Notes: generated by a model not told the origin, from the letters alone. A DNA stretch of 64,000 nt from Labedella gwakjiensis (GCF_003014675.1 NZ_PYAU01000001.1:1860001-1924000); one strand, 5' to 3'; counted from the first letter of the stretch, positions 35,723 to 45,567 are shown. Program-made: numbers and translations.

Positions 35723-36595
35723 TCAGCGTGATGGGGACGCGGGACGCACCCGGAAACGCCAGGCGCGGGGCCGGTCTCGTCGCACCGACCAGAGTGCGTC
35801 TGCGCGGTCTGCGTGATCGGTGCCGGCATTCGTCGGCTCGAGGGCGAGGACCGGGCGGGCGCTGAACTCCCCGGAGTCCCAGTAGAGGCCGAGCCAGGGG
35901 ATCTCCGTCGGATCCCACGAGAGGTCGAGTCCTCGGCCGTCCGAGCGTCGCACCCCGGCGGTCACCCACGGGCCGGGCCCGCTCGTGTCAGCTCCCCGCG
36001 TGTGGGAACCGGACGGGTCGGGGCGGAGCGCGTCGGAGCGGACGAAGGCCTTGAAGCCCGCGGGGCGCCCGGCCGCCTCGTCGATCCACGAGCCCGGGGG
36101 GACGTCGATCGCCCGTCCCGGATCGGGGTACTCCCCGAGGACCGTCCGCACCCCCGGAAGGTGGAACGTCGTGCCCGGCTCGGCGGTCATGACCGGGTGC
36201 GCCGACCACAGGAACGGTCGATCGCCGTCGGCGTCCGTCGATGCGTGGTAGCGCAGCTCGATCCCGTCGTCGGTCGCGGCGATGGTGCGTCGGAGCGAGA
36301 CCTCCGACGATGCCGACCGCGCGTCGAGCACGACCGACCCGTCCGTGGAGGGAACGACCGTCCACGCCGTGTTCCACAGGTCGCCGTGGTCCGGGAGCGA
36401 CGCGCTCGCGGCGATCGTCGGGAGCGCCTCGTCCCACCCGCCCATGCCGGGGTGCTCGAAGTCGGCGGCACCGGCGGGCGCCGGGGTCGACGGGGCGAGC
36501 CACTCGAACCCGTCGTGAGTCAGACTCACCACCCGGCCGCCGTTGTCCGGATCCACGACGAGGCGCAGCCCGCCGCCGCCCACGACCTCCCTCAT
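35723..36595 (-). CDS. Aldose 1-epimerase-like protein
   Basis: 290 residues from an ATG that shares one base with the stop of the permease gene. The galactose-mutarotase fold is suggested by LRLVVDPDNGGRVVSL, the His in FLWSAHPVMTAEPG and WLGLYWDSGEFSARPVLALEP. It probably interconverts anomers of the sugar imported by the upstream ABC genes. It ends the operon. Confidence 0.85.
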   Translation of the reverse strand: MREVVGGGGLRLVVDPDNGGRVVSLTHDGFEWLAPSTPAPAGAADFEHPGMGGWDEALPTIAASASLPDHGDLWNTAWTVVPSTDGSVVLDARSASSEVSLRRTIAATDDGIELRYHASTDADGDRPFLWSAHPVMTAEPGTTFHLPGVRTVLGEYPDPGRAIDVPPGSWIDEAAGRPAGFKAFVRSDALRPDPSGSHTRGADTSGPGPWVTAGVRRSDGRGLDLSWDPTEIPWLGLYWDSGEFSARPVLALEPTNAGTDHADRADALWSVRRDRPRAWRFRVRPASPSR

Positions 36596-37674
36596 CAGCC
36601 GGGGAGCCCCACCCGCCGCTCGCCGGAGCGCAGCTGCTGGATGATCACGGCGACGACGAGCAGGCCGCCCTTCGCGACGTTCTGCCAGAAGCTGTTCACC
36701 CCGAGCAGGGTCATACCGTTCGTGAGGATCCCGAGCAGGATGACCGCGAGGATCGTGCCGGCGATCGTGCCCTTGCCGCCCTTGAGCGCCGCGCCACCCA
36801 GCGCCGCGGCGGTGATCGCCTCGAGCTCGAGGCCCTCCGAGCCGGACACGGGCTGACCCGACCCGGTGCGCGCGGTGATGAGGAGACCGGCGATCGCGGC
36901 CACGGCGCCCGTCACCATGTACACGCCGAGGATGTAGCGGTTGATGTCGATACCCGCGAGGCGCGACGCCACGTCGTTGCCGCCGACCGCGTAGATGTTG
37001 CGGCCGATCGTCGTGTAGCGCAGCACGATGTGCGCGAGGATCGCGATGACGATGAGCACCCAGATGAGCGTGGGGACTCCGGCGATGCTGCCCCGGGCGA
37101 GGAAGACGAAGAACGGGTCGGCCCCGGTGTAGCCCTGCGCTCGGCCGTCGGAGACGAGCTGCGCGACGCCCTTGTAGGCGGCGAGGGTCGCGAGCGTCGC
37201 GATCACCGGGTTCACGCGGCCGAAGACGATGATGCAGCCGTTCACGAGGCCACACACCACGCCGATGAGGATCGCCCCGCCCACGCCGAGCGCGGCCGTG
37301 CCGGTGACGGAGAAGATCATCGCGGAGGTCACCGACGTGAGCCCCGCGATCGAGCCGACGGAGATGTCGAGGGCACCGAGGATGATCACGATCGTCTGCA
37401 CGATCGCGAGGAGCCCGGAGATCGCGACGGCCGTGCCGATCACGCGCAGGTTCGCGACGGTGAAGAAGAGCGGGTTCTGCGAACCGATGATCGCGACCAC
37501 GAGGGCGATCGCCATGAGGAGGGAGACGTTCTGCACGCCGACGGCGGACAGCGCGCGCCGGAACGGGCCGGGGCCGGCGTCGTCCGTCGGCGGGCTGACC
37601 GAACCGGTCGGGGTGGTGGTCGAGGGGGTGGGCACCGGAGTGCTCCTTTCGGACGGGTCGGACGTCGTTGTCAT
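36595..37674 (-). CDS. Sugar ABC transporter permease (RbsC/AraH type)
   Basis: 359 residues. After a Pro/Thr-rich cytoplasmic start, eight to ten membrane segments follow. The family signatures LGALDISVGSIAGLTSV and YAVGGNDVASRLAGI are clear. It overlaps the ATPase gene by four bases and the epimerase gene by one base, so it belongs to one operon with the substrate-binding protein at 39299. Confidence 0.93.
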   Translation of the reverse strand: MTTTSDPSERSTPVPTPSTTTPTGSVSPPTDDAGPGPFRRALSAVGVQNVSLLMAIALVVAIIGSQNPLFFTVANLRVIGTAVAISGLLAIVQTIVIILGALDISVGSIAGLTSVTSAMIFSVTGTAALGVGGAILIGVVCGLVNGCIIVFGRVNPVIATLATLAAYKGVAQLVSDGRAQGYTGADPFFVFLARGSIAGVPTLIWVLIVIAILAHIVLRYTTIGRNIYAVGGNDVASRLAGIDINRYILGVYMVTGAVAAIAGLLITARTGSGQPVSGSEGLELEAITAAALGGAALKGGKGTIAGTILAVILLGILTNGMTLLGVNSFWQNVAKGGLLVVAVIIQQLRSGERRVGLPG

Positions 37675-39179
37675 GAGAAGGTCGGCTCCTCTTCCATGGC
37701 GAGGGCGAGGATGGACTCCTCGCTCGCGCCGCGGGAGGGAACCTCTCCGGTGATGTGGCCGTGCGCCATCACGTAGATGCGGTCGGATATCCCGATCACC
37801 TCGGGCAGCTCGCTCGAGACCACGAGGACGGCGACACCGGAGCGGGCGAGCTCGTCGATGATCGTGTAGATCTCCGACTTCGCCCCCACGTCCACGCCAC
37901 GCGTGGGCTCGTCGAGCAGCAGGAGCTTCGGTCCCGTCGCGAGCCAGCGTGCGAGGACGACCTTCTGCTGGTTGCCGCCCGAGAGCGTCCCGACGATCTG
38001 CTCGGCGGACGGCGTGCGGACGCGCATCCGGGTGATGTACTCGGCGGCGAGGGCGCGCTCGGCGTGCGAGCGCACGAAGATCCAGCGGGACAGCTTCCGG
38101 AGCATCGCGAGCGCCATGTTGTCGCGCACCGTCCGCTGCAGGAGGAGGGCCTCGGCCTTGCGCTCCTCGGGTGCGAAGCCGATGCCCGCCGCGACGCTGT
38201 CGGCGGGGCTGCGGAAGCGGCGGGCGGTGCCCGAGACGCGCAGCTCGCCCGCCGTGAGCGGGAAGTCGCCCACGATCGTCTTCATGAGCTCGCTGCGCCC
38301 GGCGCCGACGAGACCGGCGATCCCGACCACCTCGCCGGCCCGCACCGTGAGCGAGATGTCGTCGACGAATTCGTTCGAGACACCGATGAGTTCGAGGACG
38401 ACCTCGCCGGGGGTCACGGCCTCTCGCTGGAAGAACTGCGTGAGGTCGCGCCCGACCATCATGCGCACGAGCCCCTCATCGTCGATGTCCGCTGCCGCCT
38501 CGGTGCCCACGAGCCCGCCGTCACGCAGCACGGTGATGCGATCGGCGAGCTGGAAGATCTCCGCCATGCGGTGGGAGACGTAGCCGATCGCGACCCCTTG
38601 GTCGCGCAGGCGCCGGATGACCGCGAAGAGGATGGCCACCTCGTCGTCTCCGAGGGAGGAGGTGGGTTCGTCGAAGCAGATCACCTCGGGCTCCGAGATG
38701 AGCGCCCGCATGATCTCGACGATCTGGCGCTGGGCCGGCGAGAGGGTGCTGCCGATGAGTTCGGGGCGGATGACGCGGGCGAAGCCCCAATCGTCGAGGG
38801 CGGCCGCGGCGCGCTCGAGCAGCTCCGAGCGCTTGTAGCCGAGCCGGCCGAGCGACCCGATGAAGATGTTCTCCGCCACCGAGACGTGCGGCACGATCTC
38901 GGGCTCCTGCGCGATGACCCGCACACCGGAGGCGCGGGAGGCGCCGGGACCCGCGAAGACCACGGGGGAGCCGTCGAGCTCGAGCACGCCGTCGTCCGGC
39001 TGGTAGTCGCCCGTGATGATCTTGAGGAGTGTGGACTTGCCCGCACCGTTCTCGCCCATGAGGGCGGTGACCTCGCCGCGTCGGAGCTCGAGCTCCACGC
39101 CGCGGAGGGCGCGGACGGGCCCGAAGCTCTTGGTGATGCCGCGTGCGGCGAAGGCGATGCCCGTTCGGGTCTCGCTCAT
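37671..39179 (-). CDS. Sugar ABC transporter ATP-binding protein (two ATPase domains)
   Basis: 502 residues from ATG 39179 behind GAGGAG. Two nucleotide-binding halves of RbsA/AraG/MglA type: Walker A GENGAGKSTLLK and Walker B EVICFDEPTSSL in the first; VVGIAGLVGAGRSELMK, the LSGGNQQKVVLARWL signature and LLLLDEPTRGVDV in the second. The second Walker A is the degenerate form usual in this family. The substrate binding protein suggests L-arabinose or a related pentose/hexose. Confidence 0.93.
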   Translation of the reverse strand: MSETRTGIAFAARGITKSFGPVRALRGVELELRRGEVTALMGENGAGKSTLLKIITGDYQPDDGVLELDGSPVVFAGPGASRASGVRVIAQEPEIVPHVSVAENIFIGSLGRLGYKRSELLERAAAALDDWGFARVIRPELIGSTLSPAQRQIVEIMRALISEPEVICFDEPTSSLGDDEVAILFAVIRRLRDQGVAIGYVSHRMAEIFQLADRITVLRDGGLVGTEAAADIDDEGLVRMMVGRDLTQFFQREAVTPGEVVLELIGVSNEFVDDISLTVRAGEVVGIAGLVGAGRSELMKTIVGDFPLTAGELRVSGTARRFRSPADSVAAGIGFAPEERKAEALLLQRTVRDNMALAMLRKLSRWIFVRSHAERALAAEYITRMRVRTPSAEQIVGTLSGGNQQKVVLARWLATGPKLLLLDEPTRGVDVGAKSEIYTIIDELARSGVAVLVVSSELPEVIGISDRIYVMAHGHITGEVPSRGASEESILALAMEEEPTFS

Positions 39180-39224
39180 GGGTGCTCCTCGTCGTCGTCG
39201 ATCGGTGGGGCGGAGGGTGGCCCT

Positions 39225-39284
39225 GCGACGTGCGGACGTCCGTCGTCCTCTCGGACGATCAGTCGACGGATGTCCGCACGTCGC
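39225..39284. promoter_or_regulatory. Strong intercistronic hairpin after the binding-protein gene
   Basis: 21-nt arms (39225-39245 and 39264-39284) pair with one mismatch around an 18-nt loop. It lies in the operon between the substrate-binding protein and the ATPase gene, where hairpins often protect the upstream message and reduce read-through. GCGACGTGCGG is shared with the hairpin at 10651. Confidence 0.65.
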
Positions 39285-39298
39285 GGGCTGGGGTGGAC

Positions 39299-40342
39299 CT
39301 ACGTGCAGACCACGCCCTCGGACTCCCAGTTGCTCGCGTCCACGATCTCCGTGTTCGCGATCGACTGGGGAGGAAGCGGTGTGCCGTCGCGCAGCAGAGC
39401 GACCATCGAGGTCACCGCTGCCTTGCCGACCTCGGCGCCCGAGATGAAGAGGGCAGCCTTGTTGCCGGTGTCCTGGCCGGCGGCCCAGTCCTTGCAGGTG
39501 AGGTACGCGCCGAGGCCGACCCCGATGATGTCGTCGCCCGAGACGCCCGAGTTCTGGAGCGCCGTGACGATCCCGGTCTCGTTCTCGTCGTTGCAGCCCC
39601 AAACGATCCAGTGCTTCACGCCGGCGTTGGCCGTGATGACCGCGCCGGCCTGGTCCTGCGCGTCGGTGACCGAGTTGTCGGTGCCGATCTCGATGAGCTC
39701 GGGGGCGTCGTCGCCGACGGCCTCGGTGAAGGCCGCCTCCGCGCCGTCGACCCGCTGCTGGCACACGCTCAGGTCCTGCTTGTAACCGGACAGGATGCGG
39801 GTGTCGGCGGCGTCCCAGCCGGCGTCCATGTAGAGGTCGGCCGCGGCGTTGCCCACCTCGGTGCCCATGGCGGTCCCGTCGAAGCCGGCGAACGGCGCAT
39901 CGTTGCCCTCCGCGTCGGTGATGATGTCGTCGGACGCCATGATCGGGATGCCGGCCGCGTCGGCCGCCTCGATCACCTGCGGGCCGATCTGCTGGTCGGG
40001 CACCACGATGATGATGCCGTCGACACCCTGCGCGATCGCGGAGTCGAGCTCACTGATCGCCTTGTTGGAGTCGGTGCCGAGGTCGACGACGTTGATGGTG
40101 ACGTCGCCGAGCTCCTCGGCCGCGGCCTTGGCTCCGTTGGCCTGGTCGACGAAGTACTGCTGGTCGCCCTGCTTCTGCAGGTACGCGATGGTGAGGGGAC
40201 CGTCCTTCGGGCCGCTCGACGCGCCGCCGCCTGAACCGGCCTCCTCCATTCCGGAGGAGCACGCGCTGAGCGCGACGAGGGCGACGAGGGCGCCCGCCGC
40301 GGCGAGAGCACGACGCCGGCGTCCTGCTGTGGATCTGTTCAT
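39299..40342 (-). CDS. Sugar ABC transporter substrate-binding lipoprotein (AraF-like)
   Basis: 347 residues from ATG 40342, chosen over ATG 40357 because AAGGA is well spaced. Lipobox ALSAC, Gly/Ser linker, then a periplasmic-binding-protein type I fold: AYLQKQGDQQYFVDQANGA, GIIIVVPDQQIGPQVI and VKHWIVWGCNDENETGIV. The last two segments resemble E. coli AraF, so L-arabinose or a similar sugar is the best guess. Lies in the operon after the DUF5107-TPR gene. Confidence 0.9.
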   Translation of the reverse strand: MNRSTAGRRRRALAAAGALVALVALSACSSGMEEAGSGGGASSGPKDGPLTIAYLQKQGDQQYFVDQANGAKAAAEELGDVTINVVDLGTDSNKAISELDSAIAQGVDGIIIVVPDQQIGPQVIEAADAAGIPIMASDDIITDAEGNDAPFAGFDGTAMGTEVGNAAADLYMDAGWDAADTRILSGYKQDLSVCQQRVDGAEAAFTEAVGDDAPELIEIGTDNSVTDAQDQAGAVITANAGVKHWIVWGCNDENETGIVTALQNSGVSGDDIIGVGLGAYLTCKDWAAGQDTGNKAALFISGAEVGKAAVTSMVALLRDGTPLPPQSIANTEIVDASNWESEGVVCT

Positions 40343-40377
40343 CGTGGTGTCCTTCATTCTCTTCGGTGCCGCGAGCG

Positions 40378-43300
40378 TCAGTGCTCGAGGGCTTCGTGGT
40401 GTGCGGGGGTCGGGGAGGTCGTGGTGACGGAGGCGAGGGCCGAGCGTAGCGCGCGGACGCCGGCGCGCAGCGTCTCGTCCGGGTCGATGTGGAACAGCAG
40501 CATCGTGGGGAGGGATGTGGCGAAGTAGTCGATGGTGCCCTTCGTCGCGGACAGCTCCTCGATGTACGCGGCGAAGCGGGCGACGAGATCCTCGGCCTCC
40601 GCGAGGCGGTCGAGGCGGCGCAGGGCCGTGATGCTGCTCGCCGTGTGCACGCTGTAGGTGCGCGTGCTCATGTCGGTGAAGTCGCCGACCGATGCGGCGG
40701 CGGCGGTCCAGGCGGCGTGTGCGAGGTCGTCGTGTCCGCGGAGCGCCTCCGCGTCGCCGAGGACGAGCTGCAGTCGTGCGACGTTCGCGAGCGGGTGCCG
40801 GGCCTCGCCGAGGGAATGGGGTGGGCGGAGGGCCGACCGGACCGCGTCACCCGCGGCCTCGGCGTCGCCCGCGTCGAGCGCTCGGCGCGCACGTGCGATC
40901 TGCGCGTCCTCCCATGCCTGGAGGGTGCGGCCCTCCCCGCCCTCCCACGGCTGGAACCGTCGGGCCGCGAGCAGGTCGAGCGCCTCGTCGGCGCGTCCGA
41001 CCGCGGTGAGCAGACCGGCGAGCTCGACGGAGAGGTCGTCGCGGGAGTCGACGAGGTCGCGCCGCCCCGAGAGCACGACGAGCCGCTCCTCCGCCGTGCG
41101 CCCCGCGATGGCGAGGAGCTGATCGTGCTCGTAGAGGAGCTTGGCGTCGTCCGGCCGGGCCGCCCGGGCGGCGTCGAAGTGCGCGAGCGCTCCGGCGAGG
41201 TCGCTGCGCGCGTTGTACGCCGCGATCGCGAGGTTCCGGTGCGCGAGGGCGGTGGTGTGTGTGTCCGCTCCGCCCGATTCGAGCGATCGCGTCCACGCGG
41301 CGACCGCATCGTCCACGCGGCGCTTGTCGTAGTACCAGCTGCCGAGGAGCGACCAGGCGCGGGCGTCGTCGGGGTCCTCGGCCACGGCGGCTTCGAGGGC
41401 CGCGATGTCGTCGAGGCGCGACGGCAGGGCGAAGCGCGCATCGGCGAGACGAGCGTCACGGCGCGCGGCCGCGGCCTCCTCCGTCCGTCCGACGCGGTCG
41501 AGGACGGCCGCGCGGTGGTAGTGGACGAGGGGTGCGACCTGCACCTGGCCGAGAGCCGTGCGGTGCGCGGCCGTGGCGGCGAGGTCGAGGACGTCGAGGG
41601 CGTCGTCCGTGAAGCCGGCGGAGGCGTATTCGAGCGCGACGTCGAGCAGGGTGGGGGCGTCCGTGGTGAGCGGGCGGCCCGCGAGGTGGCGCGACCACTG
41701 GTCGAGGGGGTCGATCGAGAGGATGCGGTCGAGCGTGTCGTCCGCCTCCTCCGTGCGGTTGAGGGATCGCAGCACACGAGCGCGGAGAGCCGTGGCCTGG
41801 AGGTGCTCGGTGTCGAGGGCGAGCAGCTCGTCGAGGCGCTCGAGGGCGAGGGGGAGATCCCCTGCCGCCGAGTGGATCCGGGCGAGCACGAGTCCGGCCG
41901 GTACGCGCCACGCGGAGTTCCACATCGCCTTCCGCAGGGCGGGTACGGCGTCTGCGGCACGGCCCCGTCGTAGAAGCGTGAGTCCGAGCCGGTAGTGGGC
42001 CTCGCCGTCGGCGGGGTTGGGGACGCGGTCGACGAGGCGCTCGATCGCGGTGCGCAGCAGCGTCTCCGCCTCGGCGAAGCGTGCGGCCTCGTAGCGGAGT
42101 CCGGCGAGAGCGATGGAGGAGCGCACGTCGCCCGGGTCGCGGCGGAGGGCCTCGAGCCAGTACGGCTCGGGGGACCTGGTCGCGTGGCGGTACTGGCGCA
42201 GGTACTGGCCGGTGAGGAACAGCTCCTCGATGCTCGCGATCTCGGCGGGCGCCGGCGGCGCCGTTGCGGGGTCCGGCGGCTGCGACTCCGCCCGCTCGGT
42301 CGGAGGGGTCCAGGAGAGGAGGACCGTTCCGTGGGCGTCCGTCACGTCCGCGCTGAGCGTACCCGTCGCGTCGACGGACTCCTCGATGAGGAGCGGCTCG
42401 CCGGGGCGGAGGGTCGTCCGACGTTCGAGGACGACGGAACCCGAGGCCGCGCGCACGGAGACGGTCGCGTCCGCGATCTCCCGCGTGGCCGAGACGCCGA
42501 CCCGAACCCGTGAGCGATCACCGTCGGCCCGGACGTCGAGGCGCAGGGCTCCGTCGAGCGTCGCGCGCTGCGCGGGACCGATGCCGCGCAGCGGGTACCA
42601 GTACTGGCTGAAGGTCTTGGTCTCGCCGGGCGTGAGGAACGAGAAGTCGGGCTGGTTGTCGGTGTAGGCGCCGGCCATGAGCTCCACGTACGGCCCGTCG
42701 CCGTCCGTGAGGTTGGCGTCCCACGCCCAGCCGAACTCCGCGTTCCCCCAGGTCCACTGCTTCTTGCCCGGCGCGATCGTCCGGTCGGCCCAGTACACGA
42801 ATCCGGCCTCGCGGCCGTGGTCGTAACCGCCGAAGAAGTCGTCGTCGGTGTCGACGATCATGTACGAGGTGGGGACGGGGATGTTGCGGTACCAGTCGAG
42901 GCGGTCGCCGTCCGGATTATCGTCCGTGCGGCGGGCCGGATAGTCGACGCCGTAGTAGGTGCCCTCGACGGCCGGGAACGTGGCGATCGCGCGCTTCGCG
43001 TGATCCGCGACGAACGACACGTCGGTCGGGAAGAAGGACTGGTAGTCGTCGTTCACGGCCGCCGCGACGTTGGCCCACCAGAGGAAGGTCTGCGTGATCT
43101 CCGAGCGGTTGACGAGCCGCACGCGCGCCTCGATCACCGTGCTGTCCGGCCGGATGCGGATGCCGTGCATGCCCTTCATCCGCTGCATCGGGTCGTGGTC
43201 GGAGCACCACACCGTGACGGCGCCGTCGGGTTCGTGCTCGATCTCCACGTCCGTCGGGAGGAACGTGGCGGGGCGGTGGTGCTGCGGCCAGTTGAACTCG

Positions 43301-43710
43301 ACCCCGCCCGAGATCCATGGTCCCGCGAGCCCGACGAGGGCGGGCTTGATCACGTTGTTGCGGTAGAAGAAGTCGTAGTCGGCGGTCTTGTCGTAGCCCA
43401 CGTGGATGCGCCCGCCGAGTTCTGGCAGGATCATGAGCCGGATCCAGGCGTTCTCGAGGTGCACGGCCTGCCACTCGTGCGGGGCCTTCTCCTGCGCGAT
43501 GCGCTCGTGGAACGGGAGTGGGAACACGGAGCCGGAGGAGCCCTGGTAGACGCGGGTGTCGAGGAAGGCCGGGTAGTCGTCCGGCTCGGCCGGCAGGTAC
43601 GTGTCGATCAGGACCGGCTCGCTCCACACCGCGACCGGCTGTCCCGCCAGGTGGGCGGGCACGTCGGGGAGGGTCAATCGCGAGGGCGACACCGTTGTCT
43701 GTTCGAGCAC
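40378..43710 (-). CDS. DUF5107-TPR protein of a sugar operon
   Basis: 1110 residues with no signal peptide. Residues about 40-400 match DUF5107, a mutarotase-like beta domain (LENAWIRLMILPELGGRIHV, GGVEFNWPQHHRP, NRSEITQTFLWWANVAAA). From about 490 to 1090 come many TPR-like helix pairs (LRRDPGDVRSSIALAGLRY, DDARAWSLLGSWYYDKRR). The first gene of the sugar ABC operon and divergent from an AraC regulator. Biochemical role is not established to my knowledge; handling of a carbohydrate inside the cell with the TPR part as scaffold is inferred. Confidence 0.85.
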   Translation of the reverse strand: MLEQTTVSPSRLTLPDVPAHLAGQPVAVWSEPVLIDTYLPAEPDDYPAFLDTRVYQGSSGSVFPLPFHERIAQEKAPHEWQAVHLENAWIRLMILPELGGRIHVGYDKTADYDFFYRNNVIKPALVGLAGPWISGGVEFNWPQHHRPATFLPTDVEIEHEPDGAVTVWCSDHDPMQRMKGMHGIRIRPDSTVIEARVRLVNRSEITQTFLWWANVAAAVNDDYQSFFPTDVSFVADHAKRAIATFPAVEGTYYGVDYPARRTDDNPDGDRLDWYRNIPVPTSYMIVDTDDDFFGGYDHGREAGFVYWADRTIAPGKKQWTWGNAEFGWAWDANLTDGDGPYVELMAGAYTDNQPDFSFLTPGETKTFSQYWYPLRGIGPAQRATLDGALRLDVRADGDRSRVRVGVSATREIADATVSVRAASGSVVLERRTTLRPGEPLLIEESVDATGTLSADVTDAHGTVLLSWTPPTERAESQPPDPATAPPAPAEIASIEELFLTGQYLRQYRHATRSPEPYWLEALRRDPGDVRSSIALAGLRYEAARFAEAETLLRTAIERLVDRVPNPADGEAHYRLGLTLLRRGRAADAVPALRKAMWNSAWRVPAGLVLARIHSAAGDLPLALERLDELLALDTEHLQATALRARVLRSLNRTEEADDTLDRILSIDPLDQWSRHLAGRPLTTDAPTLLDVALEYASAGFTDDALDVLDLAATAAHRTALGQVQVAPLVHYHRAAVLDRVGRTEEAAAARRDARLADARFALPSRLDDIAALEAAVAEDPDDARAWSLLGSWYYDKRRVDDAVAAWTRSLESGGADTHTTALAHRNLAIAAYNARSDLAGALAHFDAARAARPDDAKLLYEHDQLLAIAGRTAEERLVVLSGRRDLVDSRDDLSVELAGLLTAVGRADEALDLLAARRFQPWEGGEGRTLQAWEDAQIARARRALDAGDAEAAGDAVRSALRPPHSLGEARHPLANVARLQLVLGDAEALRGHDDLAHAAWTAAAASVGDFTDMSTRTYSVHTASSITALRRLDRLAEAEDLVARFAAYIEELSATKGTIDYFATSLPTMLLFHIDPDETLRAGVRALRSALASVTTTSPTPAHHEALEH

Positions 43711-43801
43711 TCGCTCAGGCTAGGCGCGTCCGCCGGGCCCCGGACAGCAGGAATCGCGGACAAATCTGGACAAAACGCCGATTCGGGCACATGATCGCTC
43801 C

Positions 43802-44665
43802 ATGTCGATCCCCGACGGTTTCCCCGGTCAGCGCATGCTCGTGCTGCCCCGTCCCCTCGTCCGCGATGCGCTCCAGCGGCCGGGCACGGCGCACCTGGTC
43901 GTGACCGACTGCGGCTACTTCCCCGAGGCGCAATCCCACGGCCGGTCGCGGTCGACGGGGATCCCCCAGGCCGTCGTGATCGTCTGCACGAAGGGGAAGG
44001 GGTGGGCGACCACCGAGGACGGTCGGGTCGACGTCTCGGCCGGACAAGCGGTCGTGCTGCCGCCGGGGCACCCGCACGCCTACGGGGCCGACCCGGACGA
44101 TCCCTGGACGGTCTGGTGGTTGCACGTGCAGGGTCGCGACCTGCCCGAGTTCCTCACGGCCGCCGGGATCACGACGCGGTCGCCCGTCCGGTCGCTGTCC
44201 GACGTGTACCGCGCGGTCGCGCTCGTCCAGGAGGCGCTCGTGTGGATGGAGCGGGACGCCTCGCCCGCCAGCCTGCTCGGTGCGGCCGGGGCCGCATGGC
44301 ACCTCATGGCGTTGCTCGCGACCGACCGCGCGCCGGGAACCCGGCACGACACCCTGGATCGTGCCGCTGCCTACATCCGCGAGTCCGGCGACGAGACCGT
44401 GTCGGTCGCGGCGCTCGCGGGTATGGCGCGGCTGAGTCCGTCGCACTTCTCCGCCCTCTTCAAGGAGCAGTTCGGGTTCCCCGTCCGGCAGTACCAGACG
44501 CAGGTGCGGATGGCGCGGGCGCGTGAGCTCCTCGACACGACGGACGAACCGATCGCCTCCGTCGCGGCGACCGTGGGGTACCCGGATTCGTTCTACTTCG
44601 CGCGCCAGTTCAAGCGCGTCCACGGCGTCTCGCCGCTCCGCTACCGCCGCCAGCGCAAGGGATGA
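43802..44665 (+). CDS. AraC family transcriptional regulator
   Basis: 287 residues. The N-terminal cupin-like sugar sensor (GWATTEDGRVDVSAGQAVVL, PPGHPHAYGADP) is followed by two AraC helix-turn-helix units (VSVAALAGMARLSPSHFSAL; IASVAATVGYPDSFYFARQ). Divergent from the DUF5107-ABC operon, of which it is the likely activator in response to the transported sugar. Confidence 0.92.
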   Translation: MSIPDGFPGQRMLVLPRPLVRDALQRPGTAHLVVTDCGYFPEAQSHGRSRSTGIPQAVVIVCTKGKGWATTEDGRVDVSAGQAVVLPPGHPHAYGADPDDPWTVWWLHVQGRDLPEFLTAAGITTRSPVRSLSDVYRAVALVQEALVWMERDASPASLLGAAGAAWHLMALLATDRAPGTRHDTLDRAAAYIRESGDETVSVAALAGMARLSPSHFSALFKEQFGFPVRQYQTQVRMARARELLDTTDEPIASVAATVGYPDSFYFARQFKRVHGVSPLRYRRQRKG

Positions 44666-44683
44666 TCGAAGGACGTCGTCCGG

Positions 44684-45469
44684 TCAGTGCGTCGCGAGCG
44701 CCACGAGCTCCGACCGCGAGGACGCCCCGGCCTTCCGCAGCAGGTTCGAGACGTGGAACTTCACCGTGTTCTCGCTGATCGCGAGCTGGCCCGCGATCGC
44801 GCGATTCCGGGCGCCCGACGCGACGAGTCGCAGCACCTCCCGCTCGCGTGCGCTGAGCTCGACGCTGTCGAGGGACTCCGGAAGCGCCGGCGGGTCGAGC
44901 GGTAGTCGGATCGCGAGGTCCGAGCCCCAGCCGGCGGTCGACGAGACGCCGAGCTCGCCGCCGAGCGCTGCGACACGCTCGGCGATCGGGCGGAGGGAAT
45001 CGTCGTGAGCGGTCAGCTCCCCGCGGCCGTCGTCGCGGATGTCGATGAGGAGGTTGAGCCCGTCGCAGTCCCACTGGATGCGGACGCGGTTCGTCTCGCC
45101 CTGGTCGACGAATGCCAGCACGGCACTCCGCACGATGGCGCGCGCGGCGTGGGCGACCTCGCCGGGGAGGGCGCGGCCCGTCGCGGGCGGCTCGACGAAC
45201 TGCACGTCGAGGTCGCCGTGACGGACGAGCGGCCGGAGGTCGTTCCGGAGGCGAGCGAAGGCGCCGACGACGGGCTCGACGAGGCTGTCCCGGAACTCGT
45301 CGCTCGCTGTCCTGAGGTCGACGAGCGCCCCGGCCGCGAGTTCCGTCGCCATCGTGCGCGCGGCGCGGTCGTCGAGGCGGCGCGAGCGCAGCACCGCGAG
45401 GATCGATTCGAGCGTCACTGCGTGGTGGTCGGCCTGGTCGGCGGCGAGCTGGATCGTGTCGACGGTCAT
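44684..45469 (-). CDS. Histidine-kinase-like ATPase fused to a LuxR DNA-binding domain
   Basis: 261 residues from ATG 45469. Residues about 10-90 are helical and keep no phosphoacceptor His motif; about 95-185 resemble a GHKL ATPase with G1 DIRDDGRGEL and G2 GVSSTAGWGSDLAIRLPL; residues about 190-255 are a LuxR/NarL-type helix-turn-helix (LSAREREVLRLVASGARNRA). It merges parts of a NarX-like kinase and its regulator in one chain. It is divergent from hxlB by 98 bp, so it probably regulates the formaldehyde genes. Confidence 0.8.
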   Translation of the reverse strand: MTVDTIQLAADQADHHAVTLESILAVLRSRRLDDRAARTMATELAAGALVDLRTASDEFRDSLVEPVVGAFARLRNDLRPLVRHGDLDVQFVEPPATGRALPGEVAHAARAIVRSAVLAFVDQGETNRVRIQWDCDGLNLLIDIRDDGRGELTAHDDSLRPIAERVAALGGELGVSSTAGWGSDLAIRLPLDPPALPESLDSVELSAREREVLRLVASGARNRAIAGQLAISENTVKFHVSNLLRKAGASSRSELVALATH

Positions 45470-45567
45470 GGCCCGACTATACGCCTCGCCCACCCCATCC
45501 TTTCGGGTAGGCGATCCTGCTCCAACGGGGGAGCACGTTCTTCTGCCGCCCCGCACAGGATGGAGGA

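Noticed and set aside
40489-41973. Plus-strand open frame of 494 codons opposite the DUF5107-TPR gene
   Set aside because: Composition is typical of antisense frames in GC-rich DNA (Arg/Gly/Val/Glu runs), and the TPR pattern on the other strand is clear.
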